Position numbers and translations under genes: made by a program. Source: Ciborinia camelliae (Eukaryota > Ascomycota > Leotiomycetes > Helotiales > Sclerotiniaceae). Taken from it: 64,000 nucleotides of DNA. Of this stretch, positions 1-12,201 are shown piece after piece. Within the stretch, counting starts at the first letter, position 1; each line of letters starts with the position of its first letter. The stretch is taken from contig JANPYM010000001.1 of NCBI GenBank assembly GCA_025890175.1, forward strand, positions 3,188,467-3,252,466, written 5' to 3'. The notes beneath the pieces are model-generated. The model was not told the origin of the DNA. It did no database searches and worked only from the letters and a program-made list of their open reading frames with translations.

Positions 1-1432
1 ATATGGTACCGTAGTATGGATTTATTCGAGATTGCCAAGCGCATGCAATCCATACTTTACGGCGGATCGATACGAGTTTGTTCATGGTCCTACTCCATGC
101 TCGCCTTTTGATTTGCGATCTGCTCACATCACCTTCCTGGAACATTGGGAATCCCGGATATGCGAAATTATCAGTGGGACTCCGGCGGCCCAGCCTAGCA
201 TGACGTAGCATCGAGGCTTGATTGATACTTATCATCCCGCGAATGCCCAATTTGTTGAACTTTCTCCGTCATGCATGAATCATGATGTCTTGTGATAAAA
301 TAAACTTATAGATTAATTCTAGACTTCTAGTACCACAAGACAATACGGGATAAGAGGAAAGGATTTTTCTACAAAACTTTGATGTTTGAATATGGTACTT
401 GTTGCATCAAGAATATCTTCGCCCTTGGATTGGTGAAGCTATTGAAAAAGTGATTGATAATCGGCATTGCACCCACCAATCCGGAAGTCCGGGCGTCTCC
501 AATAGGCTTGATAAGCCAACAGTTGCCCCCACTACCTACTTCAGGGGTAAGTCGGTACCTGATATGTACACGTGATGCCGGGAGATTCGAGCGGCAGGTG
601 CTCCGGCGATTAACACGATAGATTGCATATGAGCTTCCCTTTAGAGATTTCCTATGTTGATCCCCTAATAGTGTGTAAATAAGTCTGATTCATACCAATC
701 TATATATATCGTTCACTTGATGGCGAAGTAGCTCACACACGTGATCATACTTACTATCCACTCTCATAGGGCGTCACCGATTTAACCGATATGGGGCAAT
801 CACGTTCATTGGTCTCAGCTGATACCATAAAGTTTTCCGATCCGGGCCGTGCCTGAAACCCGTCCGTCCCACTTCTATTTATAGTACTTCGTCCTCCGTG
901 TCTCAGACATACTCCGTATTATCAACACAGAAGCAGATGATAAGCTATTGAGGGCGAGCTTCGCGCGCGCGTATTTTAGAGTCGATGATGGGTGATGGGT
1001 GATGTGGTGGTCTTGATGATTGATGATTGATGATTTCCGTATTTTCTTTTCTTGTAGAAAGTATTATATTGGAGGCAAGCTGTCGCACGCACGTGTTTTG
1101 GAGCCTTTTTGGGTTTGCAGAGTGCATGATTTGAAGTATGTATATAATAGTATTGATTGACTGCTTAATTGATTGAAAAAAGAAGTGATCGGAATTTTCA
1201 GAATTCGGGTTTTTCGTCACGTAATACAAGCAATGATTGCTCTGTACAAAATGGTTCCACCCAAATCTATTTTGTAACGCAGGACAACTTTTATTCGCAG
1301 GCTCTAAAACATGACAACACCCCCAGGATCCAGAAATAACAAGGCTTGAAAGAGAATGCAGAGAATATCAGAAGCGATTTGGATCATGCAGCTGAGCCAT
1401 TCCCAAATCATGTCTATTTTCGAAAAGAGCCA
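1..1432. other. Intergenic, no gene seen
   Basis: No open frame here shows a recognisable protein or plausible exon structure. The stretch 678-775 resembles 3746-3852 and is listed as a diverged repeat. Confidence 0.6.
678..775. repeat. Diverged dispersed repeat, copy 1
   Basis: This stretch shares short blocks in the same order with 3746-3852: a CACGTGAT box followed by CTTACTATCCAC, and upstream an AATAAGTCTGATTCAT-like block. The partner copy lies about 3 kb away in the same orientation. It may be the residue of an old duplication or mobile element. Confidence 0.4.
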
Positions 1433-2872
1433 TCATTGAGACACTGCTGCCTCTTGTTTTACCAATCTTTGTAATCTTTCATCGTTCGCATACTTCTGCA
1501 ACGCTGCTTTCTTCCAGCTTTCCCATTCGAAAGTCTCATCTATCTTCAAGGCTTTCTGCAAAGCAGCAAAATTCTGAATGTAGAGCGATATGTCCCAATC
1601 GGGTAATCCGTTGCAAAGGATGAATTGTAGTCTTTGTATCGCCTTTCCGCAAATCACATATTCATCAAGCCCTTGGCTATCTGGGTCGACGGTTTGCTTA
1701 AGCATCTCTGCAAAAGCCAATTCGCTGCTGCTAAGGCCATTGTGTCCATTGAAAAATTCGCCAACATCCCAGAGCATCATTGGTGACGTGAAAGCTACTG
1801 AGGCCGGCGCTGTATATGCCCACTCCCAATCGATGATACCAGTGACCTTGAAGTTCTCATCAACTAGTATATGGCTGCCTAAATCATCATAATGTCTTAA
1901 ATAGTACTCCTGATTTTCAGATGACTCTGGAAAAGAAAAGGCAGCTTCAAGGAGGGCGCAGTGAATCAAGTAGGTATCTACTGCCCATGGGGAGTAAAGC
2001 TTGCTAGCCGCAATCATTTCGAGGATCTTTGATATCACTCCCAGGTGGTATTCTTGCAGGTTTTCAAAAGGTCCAAGAGTTTCGATGACTTTGTCATTAT
2101 CATGATCCAACCACAAATCTGAAAGACAGCGGTCCAATTTTGTAGTTAGATAGGTCTAACTCATCAAGACTTAGAGAACCAATGGAATTGAAAGGATGTT
2201 TGTGGAGTTCATGATAAATGAAAGCTAGTTGCTTTATAACCCCAAGCCTCTGCTCATCCGTAGGCTTCGGTCTCGATTCAGGATATGGTTTTCCAGGGAT
2301 CTTCTCCATGAGAATGTAAGCAACTCCTACACTGTTCTCGGGAGTAGGATGAAACGCAAAGACTCGTGGGGCTGGCACTTCAGTCATCTCAAGGAAGCGA
2401 TAGGTAGCCACCTCACTTTGTATGATGTACTTCTGCGCAAGCTTCGATGGAGCAGTAACGTTTTGGCGTTTAATTCGCGCAATCCAACGAACACCATCAT
2501 TGAATTCGAGCTCGATGTGGTAGTTTATATTTCCCATGGCTGTCAAGAGATTGTTTTCATCTATTGGGACAGCCGAACAAGGTATTTTGCGAATGGATGA
2601 TGCGTGATCGGCCAGAGCATGTAAGTTAATTTTAGAAAGAAGCTCTCTGATCTCCTCTCGTACAGATTCCTGGATTGCAGATTCGTACTCATCGTCCTAA
2701 GAAGCTCTCCATCAGAGGAATCCTTATTAATTTTCCATGGGATACGAACCTCTCGACGGGGACAGCTATGAATTAAATGCAACGAGCAGAGGCGGCGCTT
2801 ACAAAACAAACAATCTCCATGAACTCGCACTGTCGGCCTCTTGCACTCTTCTACGTCGCAATCAGTTGGCAT
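1433..2872 (-). pseudogene. Fungal aminoglycoside-phosphotransferase (APH)-like protein, frame broken
   Basis: Fungal APH-like proteins share a protein-kinase-like fold; their substrates are mostly unknown. The N-terminal part (2872 to about 2561) starts with a small zinc-binding motif of Cys pairs (CDVEEC, then CLFCKRRLCSLHL). The kinase N-lobe (2546-2100) contains AMGNINYHIELEF and WIARIKR, then a QSEVATYRFLE helix and ILMEKIPGKPYPES. The C-lobe (2137-1433) has the catalytic-loop equivalent RHYDDLGSHILVD followed by GIIDWEWAYTAP. The N-lobe and C-lobe sit in different frames across 2100-2137, with no convincing intron, so I read a frameshift. The zinc-finger to N-lobe junction near 2546-2600 also lacks a clean splice pair. 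Family assignment is firm. Pseudogene versus sequencing error is open. Confidence 0.65.
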
Positions 2873-3529
2873 TGTGAATCTAGCGTGGAGATCGCGCTTA
2901 GATGAAGAGTATAAATATTCAGCCTTTCTGTACGATATAAGGCGGTTCAGATGAGTGAGATTTCTCTAGCTACCTAGGTAGTTTGCGTTTTAAACATCTG
3001 TCATCAGATGAAACCTGATTATTCATCTTCTATTTTCGGCAGACGAACAGACTTTGATTCTGATGGCAACAGTACATCCGCGGGTTTTAAGTATTTAAAA
3101 AAGGTATAGAATTAACTTAAATTAAAAATAAAACAAAAAAAAGTACGAAGAGCTTTTTGTTATATAATTAATTAATTTTAAACTAAAGAAATGTTACGAG
3201 TAATACTAATATTATCTCTAACATACATATTTTAAAACACCTTATTAATTATGCGAAACGAATACTAATTGGGTTGTTTAAGTATAGGGCTCTACAAGCT
3301 GCGCAGCACGAACTGCGAGGGAGATCGTAAAGGGCCGTACTCAAAGCTCGTATATAGTATCTTAGCATGGCTAGATTTTCAAGATTTGTAGATATCACCT
3401 CGAGTAGTGACACAAGTCGTCTGTGATAAACTGTATAAACTTATTGATTAATGATATGTCTGAAACGAAGTGGAAGGGTTTCGGGGGAGGGCAAAAAAAG
3501 GAACTCTCCATTTTACTACGATCGGCTCA

Positions 3530-3671
3530 CGTGGAAGAGTGTAGGAGGACATATAGAGCCTGAAATGCATTCTATTATTGCGTTTCCCTTTCCTTTACTA
3601 CATCCGCTATGCTGCTATTGGTAGTATTTCTGAAGAATAGAATACGTTTCAGGCTCTGTGGGTCCTTCCAC
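3530..3671. repeat. Inverted repeat, MITE-like foldback
   Basis: Inner arms 3554-3575 and 3636-3657 are reverse complements with about three mismatches. Outer arms 3530-3537 and 3664-3671 (CGTGGAAG / CTTCCACG) match perfectly. About 60 bp separate the inner arms. It could be a short non-autonomous DNA element or a simple hairpin; no transposase is seen. Confidence 0.55.
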
Positions 3672-3745
3672 GCTCCTATATAATACTGACTTGGAGGTAC
3701 GAAGCATGTGCATATATGTGACGTTGGTCCCACTATCATAAGGCG

Positions 3746-3852
3746 TAATAAATCGGATTCATTATAATTCATGAAGCGTGGATTATGATGCTCAGCTAGT
3801 CCCCACACGTGATATACACGCGTGGTCCCACTTACTATCCACCCTGTACGGG
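3746..3852. repeat. Diverged dispersed repeat, copy 2
   Basis: Partner of 678-775, sharing the CACGTGAT box and CTTACTATCCAC block in the same order and orientation. This copy has an extra CACGCGTGGTCC insertion between the two blocks. Confidence 0.4.
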
Positions 3853-4041
3853 AGCGCAGTGATAACATACTAACTAACACTAACAAGGAAACAGATAATA
3901 AAATATATTCAAAGGCTACCATAATCTCTTTCTCATTCCCAAAACATTCTGAAACTGCGGAAAGTTTGTAACATCATTTATACCTTCATAAACCTAACGA
4001 TACCTTTTGTGTCAGAGCATGACAAGCAAGCAATTGAAGCG

Positions 4042-7000
4042 TTATAACTCGAGAATACCAGTCTGTCGAAATCCTGGAAGACTCTGCGGCAATTTAGGAC
4101 GAAGGGCTAGGTCCTGAGTTGTTAGCAAAGGAGGTAGCCTAACCGAATCCAAAAACTCAAAATCCGGTGCAAAATCTCCCATAAAGGTATTGATACCCGG
4201 AATTTCTGTAACAGAAGTATCATCAACAGCCTCGCGAAATGAATCTATAAGATCCGAACGTCCAGTGAGTAGGGCAATATCCTTTGCAGTCTCTCCGCGG
4301 TGGTCTCTGATCGAGATGTCAGCACCAGCCTCAAGCAAAGCCTTGGCAGCTTCTTTATTTCCTAAGCAGCAAGCTAGATGCAAGTATGTTTGCCCATGAT
4401 CGTCAGAATTCGCTACATCTGCTCCTGCCATGAGTAAAGCATACATAGCTCGCAAATTCTTGGACCGGATGGCAATGGCAAGTGGTGTAAAATTCTGGCC
4501 GTCGCGGATCTCTAGATCAGGACTATGTGCTAATAATATTCGTAGCTTTCCGAAATCCGTTGGGTCATGGCTGCCTGAAAGCAAATGGAGATCTGTATAT
4601 TTCCTTTCGTCGACTGTCAAATATCGATCGGTTTCTTCTGAATTGGAGATGAAAAGTGCTTTTTTGATATTTTTCAGGGAATGGGTTCGCTCAGATAGCC
4701 CCTGGGTGGATAGAGGTTTTTCTTTCTCTTCTACATCCGAGAAACCATTTTCTCTATCGTTTTCCATAAAAGACAAGGCCTTTTCTTTACTCCCCTTCAC
4801 AATAAAAGAGCCGTCATTGCTGCATTCTTCATCAGCAGTTGAGACATCGTGTTTACGTGCTCTATCCTCGAGCCATATCTGGAATAGCTTCTGCATATAA
4901 TCTGCGTTACAATGTCTTGCCGAAAAATCTTGTAGAAGGCCCCAGTGGGTGTTCCCGTCGATAGCTAGCTGATCAAAAACATATCCCACCATTCTTCCAG
5001 TTGCATTTCTAGCCGCATTGTGGAGCAATCTTTTAGGTAGGTCGGGCAAGCGAATGAATGCGCTTGTGAAATTCCCTGACACCCATATCTGGTTGAATTG
5101 TTTATCAAACTCCAGCTGCAGTGCCAGAAGCTCGATTGGAGTCACGCCCTCATCATTTAGGACAGTCAGATCCACCCCATGTTGTGAAACAGCTTTCGCA
5201 ATTATTGCACAGGCCTGGTTGTTATCACTTCCCATACACCAGCTTTGGACTATCTGATGTAGGATAGTGTTTCCTCCATCATTTGTATCTCGCCAGTTAA
5301 AATCTAATTCGATGTCATTACGCAGAAACGCGTCGAGGATCTCCAATATGAAGAAAGAATCACGTGAATCTATGTAGTGCGTATGGTATATTATTCGGTA
5401 GACCATTCTCTCAAGGGTATATGGGGCAGTCTTGTTTAATGTGCGAATGCATTGTGAAATCACAAACTTAAGTTTTCTCGTCCAGTCTTCCGATTGCCCT
5501 TGTAAGATATTACTTAGAGCTTTCTCGTCGTTTCCTGGAACCATCTGATTGAAGTTAACTTCGAAAAGACATTTAAGTTCTGTCGTCGGTTCTTCTGCCA
5601 CAACTAGATCACGGAGGATGAGAGCGAATAATATGGGCAATGTGTCTGAAGCGAAATATTTAAAGTCTGTTCGTGCCCCCCAATTTATCATTTGGGAAGC
5701 CTCATTTGTGTTGAACACGCCATGTGGATATGCGGTGTCCAGCATGAACTGAAAATACTCCACAAATGCCAATACGGCCTGCATAGATATTTCTGGATTC
5801 AGGCTGTATGTGAGTTGAAGATGCTCAAGGGCGTCCTCATCTGGTAGTAGTATTTCCGAGTTCTGGTATAGAAGTTCTATAATGGAGTGCGCATGACCCT
5901 TTGAATCTTCGATATTGTTGATATCTACACCCTCGATGATCAAAATTTCAATCGCCTTCTTCCTCGAATCCCAGTTCCAATTGAAATGTTCGGCGGCTTC
6001 AAACAATGCTAAATCGACATCGATGGCGTTAAATATTGCTTTATACATCATCATCGCACAGTAAATCGGACTACCAATAAAGCTCGTTGCGTTTAAGGGA
6101 GCCCCGCGGCGAATGAGAACAGTACAGATATCCGGAAGCGCAAGAATAGCAGCCCAATGAAGAGCAGTGGGTCTTAATGGTCCTGTAATTTTAGCTAAGG
6201 CCATCAGAGATTGGTATTTTATTTGCTCTTCCATAGGATAGCAGAGGGCGGAATAATATTGACCAAACGTCCACAATGTGTAACAACTGCTACTTTCATC
6301 GAAAAGTAGCAACACCTCATCTGCAACTTCGCCCCAAGAGCTACGATGCACATGTACGATCCAGTAACGAAGAATGTATTCCATGACGGGATATTTATCT
6401 TCGAAATCCCACCAGGTTTTCATGAAATCCTTTGGCTCAATATTCAATCTGGCAATTGGGGTATTCGACCCATTAAACTCCGAAAGGCCCAAGAAAGCAA
6501 AACATGTTTTCGCAATATTTGTGTGACCCGCAGATAATCGATATTGTAAAAGGCTTGGAGCACAAGACTCATCAAGGCTCAAGAGGTATTCCTTCACTGT
6601 GAAATGGGCAAGCTCTAGCCCATCCGACTGGGTCTTTTTGCGTATGAGACTACTGCACCAATTTAGAAGTTCATCCAAAGTAGTCATGTTTTCCTCTTCG
6701 AATGTCTTGTCACCAGGTCTTACTGCAAGTGCTTGGAGCAGTTGTGTTGTTGTCAGTGGCTCCACGGCGCACACCACCCAGATAAGTGTATTCCTGACAA
6801 GTGCTTGATTCTCCTTGGTGCTCCGATTAACCCTTTCGAGAATACGTTCGTATGATTTAGGTAAATCCGGTGGTAGCTTCCTCAGAGCTTCACGGCGAGC
6901 TCGGTCTGTACTACATTCACAAAGGTAATCCATTTGACATGCAACCCATCTAAACCTAGATACAGTCAATTTAATATTCAGGAGGGTTTCAAGTCAAAAG

Positions 7001-8578
7001 ACTTACATGCCATCAGCACCCTCTATAAGAGTTTTGACAATGTGGTCCTTCAGGTGAGGATCTTGAATGCGAAGCTTACCCGCTTTCGTTCGCTTCTGAA
7101 TCTCAGAATGCACATAAAGTCGCAGGTCACCACTAGTTGCTGCAATGGAAATGCTAGGATAATCTGTCAACACACGTCTGATATCAACCTCATTGCGACT
7201 CGCGAATAAGGTTTTAATTGTTCCCGATGGTCTATTTAAAGATTGCAGCAGTCTTGCGACCTCGGCGCGATCTCCGGCAACCTCATCCAAACCATCCACA
7301 ATGATACTGGTTGAGATGAAATTGTTTGATAAATCGACTATCAATTCGCAAAAATATTCGGTGGTGGCTGAACCTTGAGTATGTTCCGTCATTTGATACT
7401 TTTCACAGAAAGTTTCCAATTGTGTAAAAGCGTGTTCATGCTGAAGAATCAGTTGCCGTGCCAGAGCACCTAGAATGGTCCGCGGATCGTGAGTTTGAGT
7501 GTCTTTATAATCACAGTAGAATATGGCAAGTCCTTGCCGTGGTGTTAGTGAGTACATCATGAGGGCCCACGGAATTCAACTTAGTCTTTTTTCGCACCAT
7601 GGAATGGATCCTGGGTTTGTTCAATCTCTTGTATGACAGATGCTCTATTTATAATGTCTGATTAGTTCTAGAAATTGAGCTGCAACAATAAACTAGGTAT
7701 GTAACGTACATCAGTACAGTTTTTCCGGCCCCGGCTGGGATTGTCAGAAAAAGTTGCAGTAGTGAGCAGGCGAAAACATACGTATTCCATATACCCAAAG
7801 CTTGGAATGATCTGTAGATTTCCAGTCCCGAAACTCCTTGCTGTCGGTGAACCAAACACCTGTCCCTGGTTGTCTTAAACGAACATTCGAATTTTGCCAT
7901 TTCTGAACGTCAATGGTGCCTAAGAGATTGAGTCTCTTCCTCAAAGTTTCGTCTGGCACACAATTAGCAACAGTTTCCAATCTTCTGTGAGATATGAGGC
8001 AACCATAGATGTATTTTCCCCTCTCTAATCGTGCAGTTTCCAGATTGAAATTGATGGCAGCCACTCCCTGGTTAAGCTGTTCCTGGTTCGCGAGTACTCT
8101 GATTAAAGCAGACCTATTCGAGTCAGCGATGTACGATAATTCTGCATAGATATGTTACTTGCATTTGTCTCGCGCTCATGGCCATGTTCATGGTACTTTT
8201 GTGGCCCTGAACCTCTTTACGTAGCTCTTCGATTGTTCCCTTCTTGAATGGCCACTTGAGCTTCTGCGATATTGACTTCATTTCGGGTATGGCATTCTCT
8301 AATTCCTTGATGATCTTCTCGAGGGTTTTCTGGCAAGAATTGATATGCTGGATCTTGTAGGAGCCATGAGATGTTGAGTCTACCGCCTCCAGTTCCTGTA
8401 CCACATTGCTCAAACTGTGAAGGATACCAGCGAGAATGTTCACTTCATCCACGAGGCTTTGAACGGACTTTTCAGCATCTTTGAAATCTCTGATATATTT
8501 AAGGCCCAGTCGAACGACAGTGTCAGCAAGAGATAACAAACCAGCAATACTCGCGGCGACACCGAGAGCCTCAGCCAT
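4042..8578 (-). CDS. NACHT-ankyrin STAND protein with Helo-like N-terminal domain
   Basis: Predicted intracellular signal-transducing NTPase of the fungal NLR-like class, known for roles in heterokaryon incompatibility and related responses. Six exons read 8578-8159, 8082-7782, 7734-7710, 7644-7598, 7532-7007 and 6955-4042, giving 1,410 aa with all phases closing; only the second exon's acceptor is uncertain. Residues 1-140 (MAEALGVAASIAGLLSLADT...) match the helical N-terminal domain of fungal STAND proteins. The Walker A GIPGAGKTVL is assembled from two exons near residue 240. Walker B is SIIVDGLDEV and a sensor motif is LFASRNEVDI. The NACHT-flanking FRWVACQMDYLCEC and KLPPDLPKSYERILERV follow. 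The C-terminus carries ankyrin repeats, for example RPTALHWAA and HGQTYLHLACCLGN. The final 40 residues match nothing I know. The domain type is certain; the biological role is inferred. Confidence 0.9.
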
Positions 8579-9731
8579 TTTGTGAAATTCTGATCAAATC
8601 CTTCAGATATCGAGTGTAGGCTTTGGTAGATAACTTTCGCGTAGAAATAAATATCAATATTAAATGAGCACCAAAAACGGCATCGTAGATTGCTGAGACT
8701 TCCAGCGCGTGAGGTGCGAGCACAATGAGCTTATAAAATCTTTCTGGGGCACAAAACGCCCTCGTGAATGCTTCGCCACATCATGTTGGCTCGATAGCTT
8801 CCAGTTTCGAGATCTTTTGCATGATATAGCCTTGCTATGCATGATATCTTCAGAAATTTTAAGAAACGATTGGGCATACTAGATGACCGATAAATCTTGT
8901 GATGGGGTAGTTTCAATGATGGCCCTAATCCAAAAACAACAGCACACACAGCCCATCACACCGCGTACGAACAAGGAATATTCATCAAAGTACAAGGAGG
9001 TTGCTTGGGATTTGGACCACTTATACCGTCAATAACTTCAACGATTTTGGTAGTACATTGATATATTAACCAATAAGTGATTGATGACGAAGCCCTGTGT
9101 TCCCGGTGTGGAAGGATTGAGTTATCATCCTGAGGTATAGACCCAATGGTCGCACCTGCCAAAGGTATTGATGGCTGGCACCCGTGCATATGGAACATCC
9201 ATCAAAATCAAAGCATAAGTTGCTTATGATCTGGACAACATACCTTCAATAAGTTCAATGATTTTGGTAGCTGGAGATTGATATATTGATCAATAAGTGA
9301 TTGCTGACTAAGCCCAGAGATCCCGCTTCGTGATATTTCAATATGGAAGGTGCGACTACAGTCTATTGATAGCCTCACGATTGTAGCTCTAATAAATAAC
9401 TCAGCCCTTCTTTACTTACAACCAGAATCCCCTCACCGGTACCCGTGCATATAGAACATTCATCAAAGCAAAAGTTGCTTAGCATTTGAAAAGGTATCCA
9501 TTCATTATTCATAATATCACCAATATCACCAATATCCTCAATCCCGCATATCTCTCCCTTCCCCTTCCACAATCAGTCCCAAACACCACCCCAAATCCAA
9601 ATAAAACAATCTCTCATCCCCACATGATATATGAAAATCGTCCCCCCATCTCACGCTAAACACAACTTCTTCCCTCCCTCTCTCCCTCCCTTTACCTCTT
9701 CCCCTCAAAAGAGCATCGGTAACCCAGCACC
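8579..9731. other. Intergenic with an imperfect tandem duplication
   Basis: No gene is seen. Bases 8962-9480 hold a diverged tandem repeat, and 9540-9720 is pyrimidine-rich low complexity that probably includes 3' sequence of the mini-gene at 9732-9905. Confidence 0.55.
8962..9480. repeat. Diverged tandem duplication, unit about 220-260 bp
   Basis: Two copies (about 8962-9179 and 9180-9440) plus the start of a third share CGTGCATATGGAACAT, CATCAAA...AAGTTGCTTA, TTCAAYGATTTTGGTAG and CAATAAGTGATTG in the same order. Copies differ by substitutions and indels, so the duplication is old. No coding potential was recognised. Confidence 0.6.
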
Positions 9732-9905
9732 TCACATAACAGTGCAAGGAATAGGAATACAGCAACACTCATAACCATCACACTCCAAACACTTAGTCTT
9801 GCCCGTTGTATTTGTACCCTTCACGATATCCGAGATAGTAGACGAGGCTGCGGAGCCAGGACCATTGCGGTTGACGAGGCCTGTGGAGGAGGTAGAGGTG
9901 CACAT
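9732..9905 (-). CDS. 57-aa cysteine-rich mini-protein with C-terminal CaaX motif
   Basis: Single-exon small frame, ATG at 9905 in a good context (CCAAAATG), stop at 9732. Residues 1-38 are Ser/Thr/Gly rich. The tail is KCLECDGYECCCIPIPCTVM, with six cysteines in the last 20 residues. The final CTVM fits a CaaX prenylation box, where X = Met favours farnesyl transfer, and the upstream CCC could be palmitoylated; both are inferences. The upstream strand has the C/A-rich look of a fungal 5' leader (9906-9990), which supports expression. I do not recognise the family. It may be a short lipid-anchored membrane protein, or a metal-binding peptide. Confidence 0.55.
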   Translation of the reverse strand: MCTSTSSTGLVNRNGPGSAASSTISDIVKGTNTTGKTKCLECDGYECCCIPIPCTVM

Positions 9906-10930
9906 TTTGGAGTAGTTTTTGGGGGTTTTTTTTGGTTGGGTTGGGGTTATTGTGATGATGATGTTATGTTGTGATTTGGAGAGTGTCTGCGGTGGAAATA
10001 GTTGTTAGTTTTGGGGTGGTTGTGGATAGGTATTTATGATGGTTTGAATACGGTAGGTAGGTACCTAAGTAGTTACTGAGCTGGAATGTGACGTCTGTGG
10101 CGTTATAGTTGTGGTTCCTCTATTGGCCATGCAACACAGCCACAGTAAGAACTGCGGGGGAAAACTTACATCTATGTAGGTAGGTAGTAAGGTAGGTGGC
10201 TAGTAGTTCTTGATAGTTGATAAGATTTTCTGATGGTTTCTTTGAATGTGTTTAAACTGGAAGGAATAGGCCAAGAAGGGAAGTGAATGATGATATATAG
10301 AATTTAGGAGTGGCTTGATACAAAGAAAGTTAATTGTTACACATGAATCTTGGAAGCTTGGAACTCGCGTAGTAATTGGCTAATCGTCATTTTGAAACAT
10401 GTAACAGTGGAGGCGCAATCAATGGGCAATCATTATAACTTTTTATAACCTTGGTTAAGCTTCGGTATTCAAGGATTTGGTGGATTAATTATCTTGCCAG
10501 ATGGCATCACTATCTACCGGGTAGGTATATCTACGGACTACGGACTAGTATTTATGTGGTCGTCCTGAACAGTTGTCAGAAAAATTACCAAATGGCTGTA
10601 GATTATTCCATATCCCATGCTAATATCTCCTCTTGTTCCTTGTACATACGGGGAGACTCAGCTTCAAGAAGAAGAATACCAAGCCGCCTAGCCAATTTGG
10701 ATCAACTGGGAAATGCCAGAAACGGGTGTAGCCGAGTGAGGCTATGGCTAAGCCTTGCCAGTGTAAAACTAGGTAATATGGCGGTCCTTCATAGATAAAT
10801 TTCGGGAAGGCGACACCCTATCAGTTGTGCTTCGTCCAATAACCTCGTGTGGTGTTTGGTCGCAAAATATTGACGCGTTGAATAATACTTGTGTCCATAT
10901 GAGGTCTAGAATCGTCTGCACAACTAGCCT
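9906..10930. other. Intergenic, probable promoter and leader of the mini-gene
   Basis: No further gene is recognised. The segment next to 9905 resembles a fungal 5' leader read on the minus strand. GTAGGTAGGTA-type simple motifs occur near 10050-10200. Confidence 0.5.
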
Positions 10931-11796
10931 TCAGCCAAATTCCAGATCCAACTGCTTCCAAACGTCTTTGCCGTCATCCTCCATTACATCCTCATGTAAT
11001 TGGCTACTAGCAATGACCTCATCTGCTAATTTGATCCGGCCAAATCCCTCTAATATTTCTTCGACTTTCTCTTTCATCTTCATGATGCCCTCAGTCTCCG
11101 CTCTCGATTTCTCTAATTGCTCCTGCATCATTAGAATCAACGATTCTCGCGCTTGATGGGGTCGATATTCGTTCAGGAGATGATGAAAGTTAATAAACAA
11201 AGTATAGAGATCTGATATCTTTTCTCCGCACTATAGACATTCCAATTAGCATATAATTCGGTGAAAAGTATAACTGGTTACACATACCTGTTCTGGGTGG
11301 ATACTCATTATACCGGTCAATTCTAAGAAATTCAACAGGAGAGACTTTGCGATGCGTTTGAGAATCAATGCGCGATCCCCATGCTTTCCAGTTCCTGTTG
11401 GCGTGTCGGGTGGTGTATATAGTTGTTCAACCCCCGACCCCTCAAGTGTAGGGGGGTCATCTTTAATCTACCATAGAATGTCAGCATCTTTAATTGCAAA
11501 GTTGAAGTCTCAATAGATGGTAGTATTCATACTTTATAGGCGTGTCCAAATGTTCTGTAATTTCCGCTCACTGGTGGTTCTGGCGGTTGTAGATATCGTA
11601 ATTCAGCAGGAAGATCAAGAATGCGGGGAGGAAGCTTATAGAACGAATTATCGGCGACTTTTTGATCTGCAGAATTCTCCGCGCGTAGCTTTTCTATACG
11701 TTCGATACTGTCGGGAGTAAATTGCTTCCAAAATAATGGTGGTCCTGGGAGAACTGCTGCAAGCTGGTTTGGAGGTGGTTGCTGTTGGTCTGCCAT
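10931..11796 (-). CDS. MED7: Mediator of RNA polymerase II transcription subunit 7
   Basis: Middle-module subunit of the nuclear Mediator complex, which links transcription factors to RNA polymerase II; Med7 forms an extended heterodimer with Med21. Three exons (11796-11533, 11467-11288, 11230-10931) join in phase to 247 aa, a usual Med7 length. Donors are GTATGA and GTATGT, with acceptors GGTAG and CTATAG. Diagnostic segments are [10 protein letters not shown] near the start, [50 protein letters not shown] and the strongly conserved [20 protein letters not shown], followed by a helical coiled region. It is single-copy housekeeping with no sign of damage. Confidence 0.95.
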
Positions 11797-12201
11797 GATT
11801 TATGTTAAAAGGAAGTGTCTTTCCACGAATTTATGGTAGGTAGCCGATGAAATTTGTAATAAGTTGAACTCTCCCAATGTTGAGGAGTAGTTGTGGTTGT
11901 GGTTGAAACATGAATCAATGTGTGATAATTGATGGTGAACAATCAAAGATTAGATTAGATTAACCTTAATCAATACCGAAGATTTCCCGACGTGAGACAA
12001 GGCTGAGGAATGCGACGGAGTGGATCAATAGAGTGGTGTTTGTGCCTTCCAAGCTAGCTACAAGACGAACTTCCTAATCCATAACTCGAAACTACCCAGT
12101 ATCTAGTATACATCCTTCTACAATATTGAATTCTTGAATTCTTGATATATCCTCATTCAATGAGGAGGACCTGACTACTGCCGCTGCGCTGTGTCGCAAG
12201 A
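11797..12201. other. Divergent intergenic region between MED7 and the lipid phosphatase
   Basis: The two flanking genes point away from each other, so this 405-bp gap should contain both promoters. No specific site could be assigned. Confidence 0.55.

Larger units (their letters stand above)
2873..4041. other. Intergenic, AT-rich with an inverted repeat
   Basis: No gene is seen. Bases 3110-3260 are strongly A+T rich. A foldback (3530-3671) and one copy of a diverged repeat (3746-3852) lie here. Confidence 0.6.
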
